Positions 62,944-64,000 of a DNA stretch of 64,000 nt are shown in pieces. Both the position numbers and the translations under genes were made by a program. Source of the stretch: Formosa agariphila KMM 3901. Its GTDB lineage: Bacteria > Bacteroidota > Bacteroidia > Flavobacteriales > Flavobacteriaceae. The DNA is taken from NCBI RefSeq assembly GCF_000723205.1, contig NZ_HG315671.1, positions 1,337,351 to 1,401,350 on the forward strand. Reading direction: 5' to 3'. Position 1 is the stretch's first letter, and each line of letters begins with the position of its first letter. Under the pieces are notes generated by a model. That model was not told the origin of the DNA. It worked only from the letters and a program-made list of their open reading frames with translations, and did not search any database.

Positions 62944-64000
62944 ATGAATTTAAAATTTAAATTACCAATTGCGCTTTGCTTTATCTCGCTATTAATTAGC
63001 GGTTGCGAAAAGTCTAAGGAGGGCAAGAAAATAGAAATTAAAGAGGACGTTACAAGTTCTATACAGTCTATAAAAGCAAAGTTTAATACAGATGTTCCAG
63101 AAAAAATACTAACACCAGATGTTGTCGATACAAGACTAGGAACTTTAAATTTCTTTGATGGATTACCATCAGAGGAAACCACCAAGAAAATGTTCGATAA
63201 TTTAGATTTTATGAGGGGAGTCGAAACCTTTTTAAATGGAATTCCAGCAACTTCTATAGAAGGAATTCGTTTAGGATTGGAGGAATTGGGTGCTAATGAA
63301 TCTAATAAAGTCGTAATTTTTGATGACCTTATGGATTCTAATCCGTTATTCTTAACTGGTAATACGAGCACAGTTTATGCCACTACATTTCTAAATTTAA
63401 AAGAAAATGGGCCCACGGTGGTTGAGGTTCCTGCTGGCTGTGGACCAGGTACTGTAAATGATGCCTATTTCAGATTTGTAGTAGATATGGGAGCGCCAGG
63501 ACCAGATAGAGGTAAAGGCGGTAAATATCTAATTTTACCACCCGATTACGACGGAGAAATTCCGGAAGGATACTTTGTTTCAAAATCAACTAGTTATGTT
63601 AATTGGTTAATTTTAAGAGGTTTTTTAGTCAATGGAAAAACAGATGTGTCATCTAAAATGTATCGTGATGGATTAAGAATTTATCCGCTTAAGGATAAAG
63701 ATAATCAGCCTGCAATGGAGTTTATAAATGCATCTAAAAAAATATTTAATACGATACATGCTAATAATTATGATTTTTATAAAGAATTAGGAGAAGTTAT
63801 AGAGCGAGAACCTGTATCTTTTTTAGACCCTGAATTACGAGGTTTGTTTTCTAGTATAGGTATCCAAAAAGGATTGCCATTTAATCCAGATGCACGGATG
63901 AAAAACATTTTAGAAGATGCTGTAAAAGTTGGTAATGCAACAGCTCGAGCCATTGCTTTTAAAACTAGAGATAGTCTAGCATCTGTATTTAAAACAGGAC
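62944..64000 (+). CDS. DUF1254/DUF1214 family lipoprotein (partial, runs off the window)
   Basis: At least 352 residues are read before the window ends. An N-terminal lipoprotein signal ends at Cys21 (LLISGCEK). The DUF1254 domain is recognisable from about 60: LGTLNFFDGLPSEET, FLNGIPATSIEGIRLGL, and GPGPDRGKGGKYLILPPDY-like APGPDRGKGGKYL near 188-200, then the start of a DUF1214 region. Members are envelope proteins of unknown activity, often next to sulfatase or aromatic-compound genes. It lies 55 bases after sulfatase 2 in the same operon. C-terminus not seen. Confidence 0.88.
   Translation, partial: MNLKFKLPIALCFISLLISGCEKSKEGKKIEIKEDVTSSIQSIKAKFNTDVPEKILTPDVVDTRLGTLNFFDGLPSEETTKKMFDNLDFMRGVETFLNGIPATSIEGIRLGLEELGANESNKVVIFDDLMDSNPLFLTGNTSTVYATTFLNLKENGPTVVEVPAGCGPGTVNDAYFRFVVDMGAPGPDRGKGGKYLILPPDYDGEIPEGYFVSKSTSYVNWLILRGFLVNGKTDVSSKMYRDGLRIYPLKDKDNQPAMEFINASKKIFNTIHANNYDFYKELGEVIEREPVSFLDPELRGLFSSIGIQKGLPFNPDARMKNILEDAVKVGNATARAIAFKTRDSLASVFKTG

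Overview
The window looks like chromosomal DNA of a marine-type member of the Flavobacteriaceae (Bacteroidota). The sequence is AT-rich. Promoters fit the Bacteroidota pattern (TTTG or TTG, about 19 bases, then TAnnTTTG), Shine-Dalgarno sites are weak, and some genes start with TTG or GTG. Clade-typical families are present: DUF4290, a DUF6495-like protein, a lone LytTR regulator, an S46 dipeptidyl peptidase, and a very large surface protein ending in a type IX secretion (T9SS) sorting domain. I see no insertion sequence, prophage, CRISPR array or rRNA. The only tRNA is tRNA-Met(CAT).

Layout. 1-3.2 kb: two cold-shock genes and an S46 peptidase. 3.2-13 kb: pheT, a TlpA-like lipoprotein, recG, and an M1 aminopeptidase joined by ATGA overlaps to two tandem patatin genes. 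13-19.8 kb: small conserved proteins, an FMN glutamate-synthase-like protein, an AsmA-like protein and a UvrD/PcrA helicase. 19.9-20.3 kb: a gene broken by one in-frame TGA. 20.4-28.3 kb: an esterase lipoprotein, the tight block tsaC-like/nadC/yihY/priA, a LytTR regulator and rpsF-rpsR-rplI. 28.3-31.6 kb: a DUF6495-like protein, an ABC permease and hisS. 31.6-39.9 kb: the 2753-residue repeat-rich T9SS protein. 39.9-44.8 kb: a 1 kb non-coding gap with a possible small RNA, two YceI proteins around a porin-like protein, and a hypothetical gene. 44.8-53.2 kb: murA (with the fosfomycin-resistant Asp), DUF4290, DUF493, an ATPase, recQ, fmt, HU, YqgE, a class IV aminotransferase and a START-like protein.

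53.3-64 kb is the accessory-looking part. tRNA-Met is followed by an operon of ribB and a Crp/Fnr regulator. A Crp/Fnr-type palindrome sits where an activator would bind on the ribB promoter, which suggests autoregulation. Next comes a sulfatase locus. A large arylsulfatase is read leftward. A regulator with a TolB-like domain and TPRs is read rightward. It is followed by a rightward operon of a small helical protein, a MetA-type outer-membrane protein, a second arylsulfatase and a DUF1254 lipoprotein cut by the window end.

The sulfatase gene and the rightward operon carry the same upstream element: ACCGTTA-N2-TAACsGT plus a CACTTATA tail, exactly 18 bases before a -7-like box. The regulator gene lies between the two copies. 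I take this locus, a two-armed sulfate-ester regulon with a shared operator, as the best candidate for an undescribed system. The operator and its spacing are visible in the sequence. The identity of the regulator's target and the substrate are inference.
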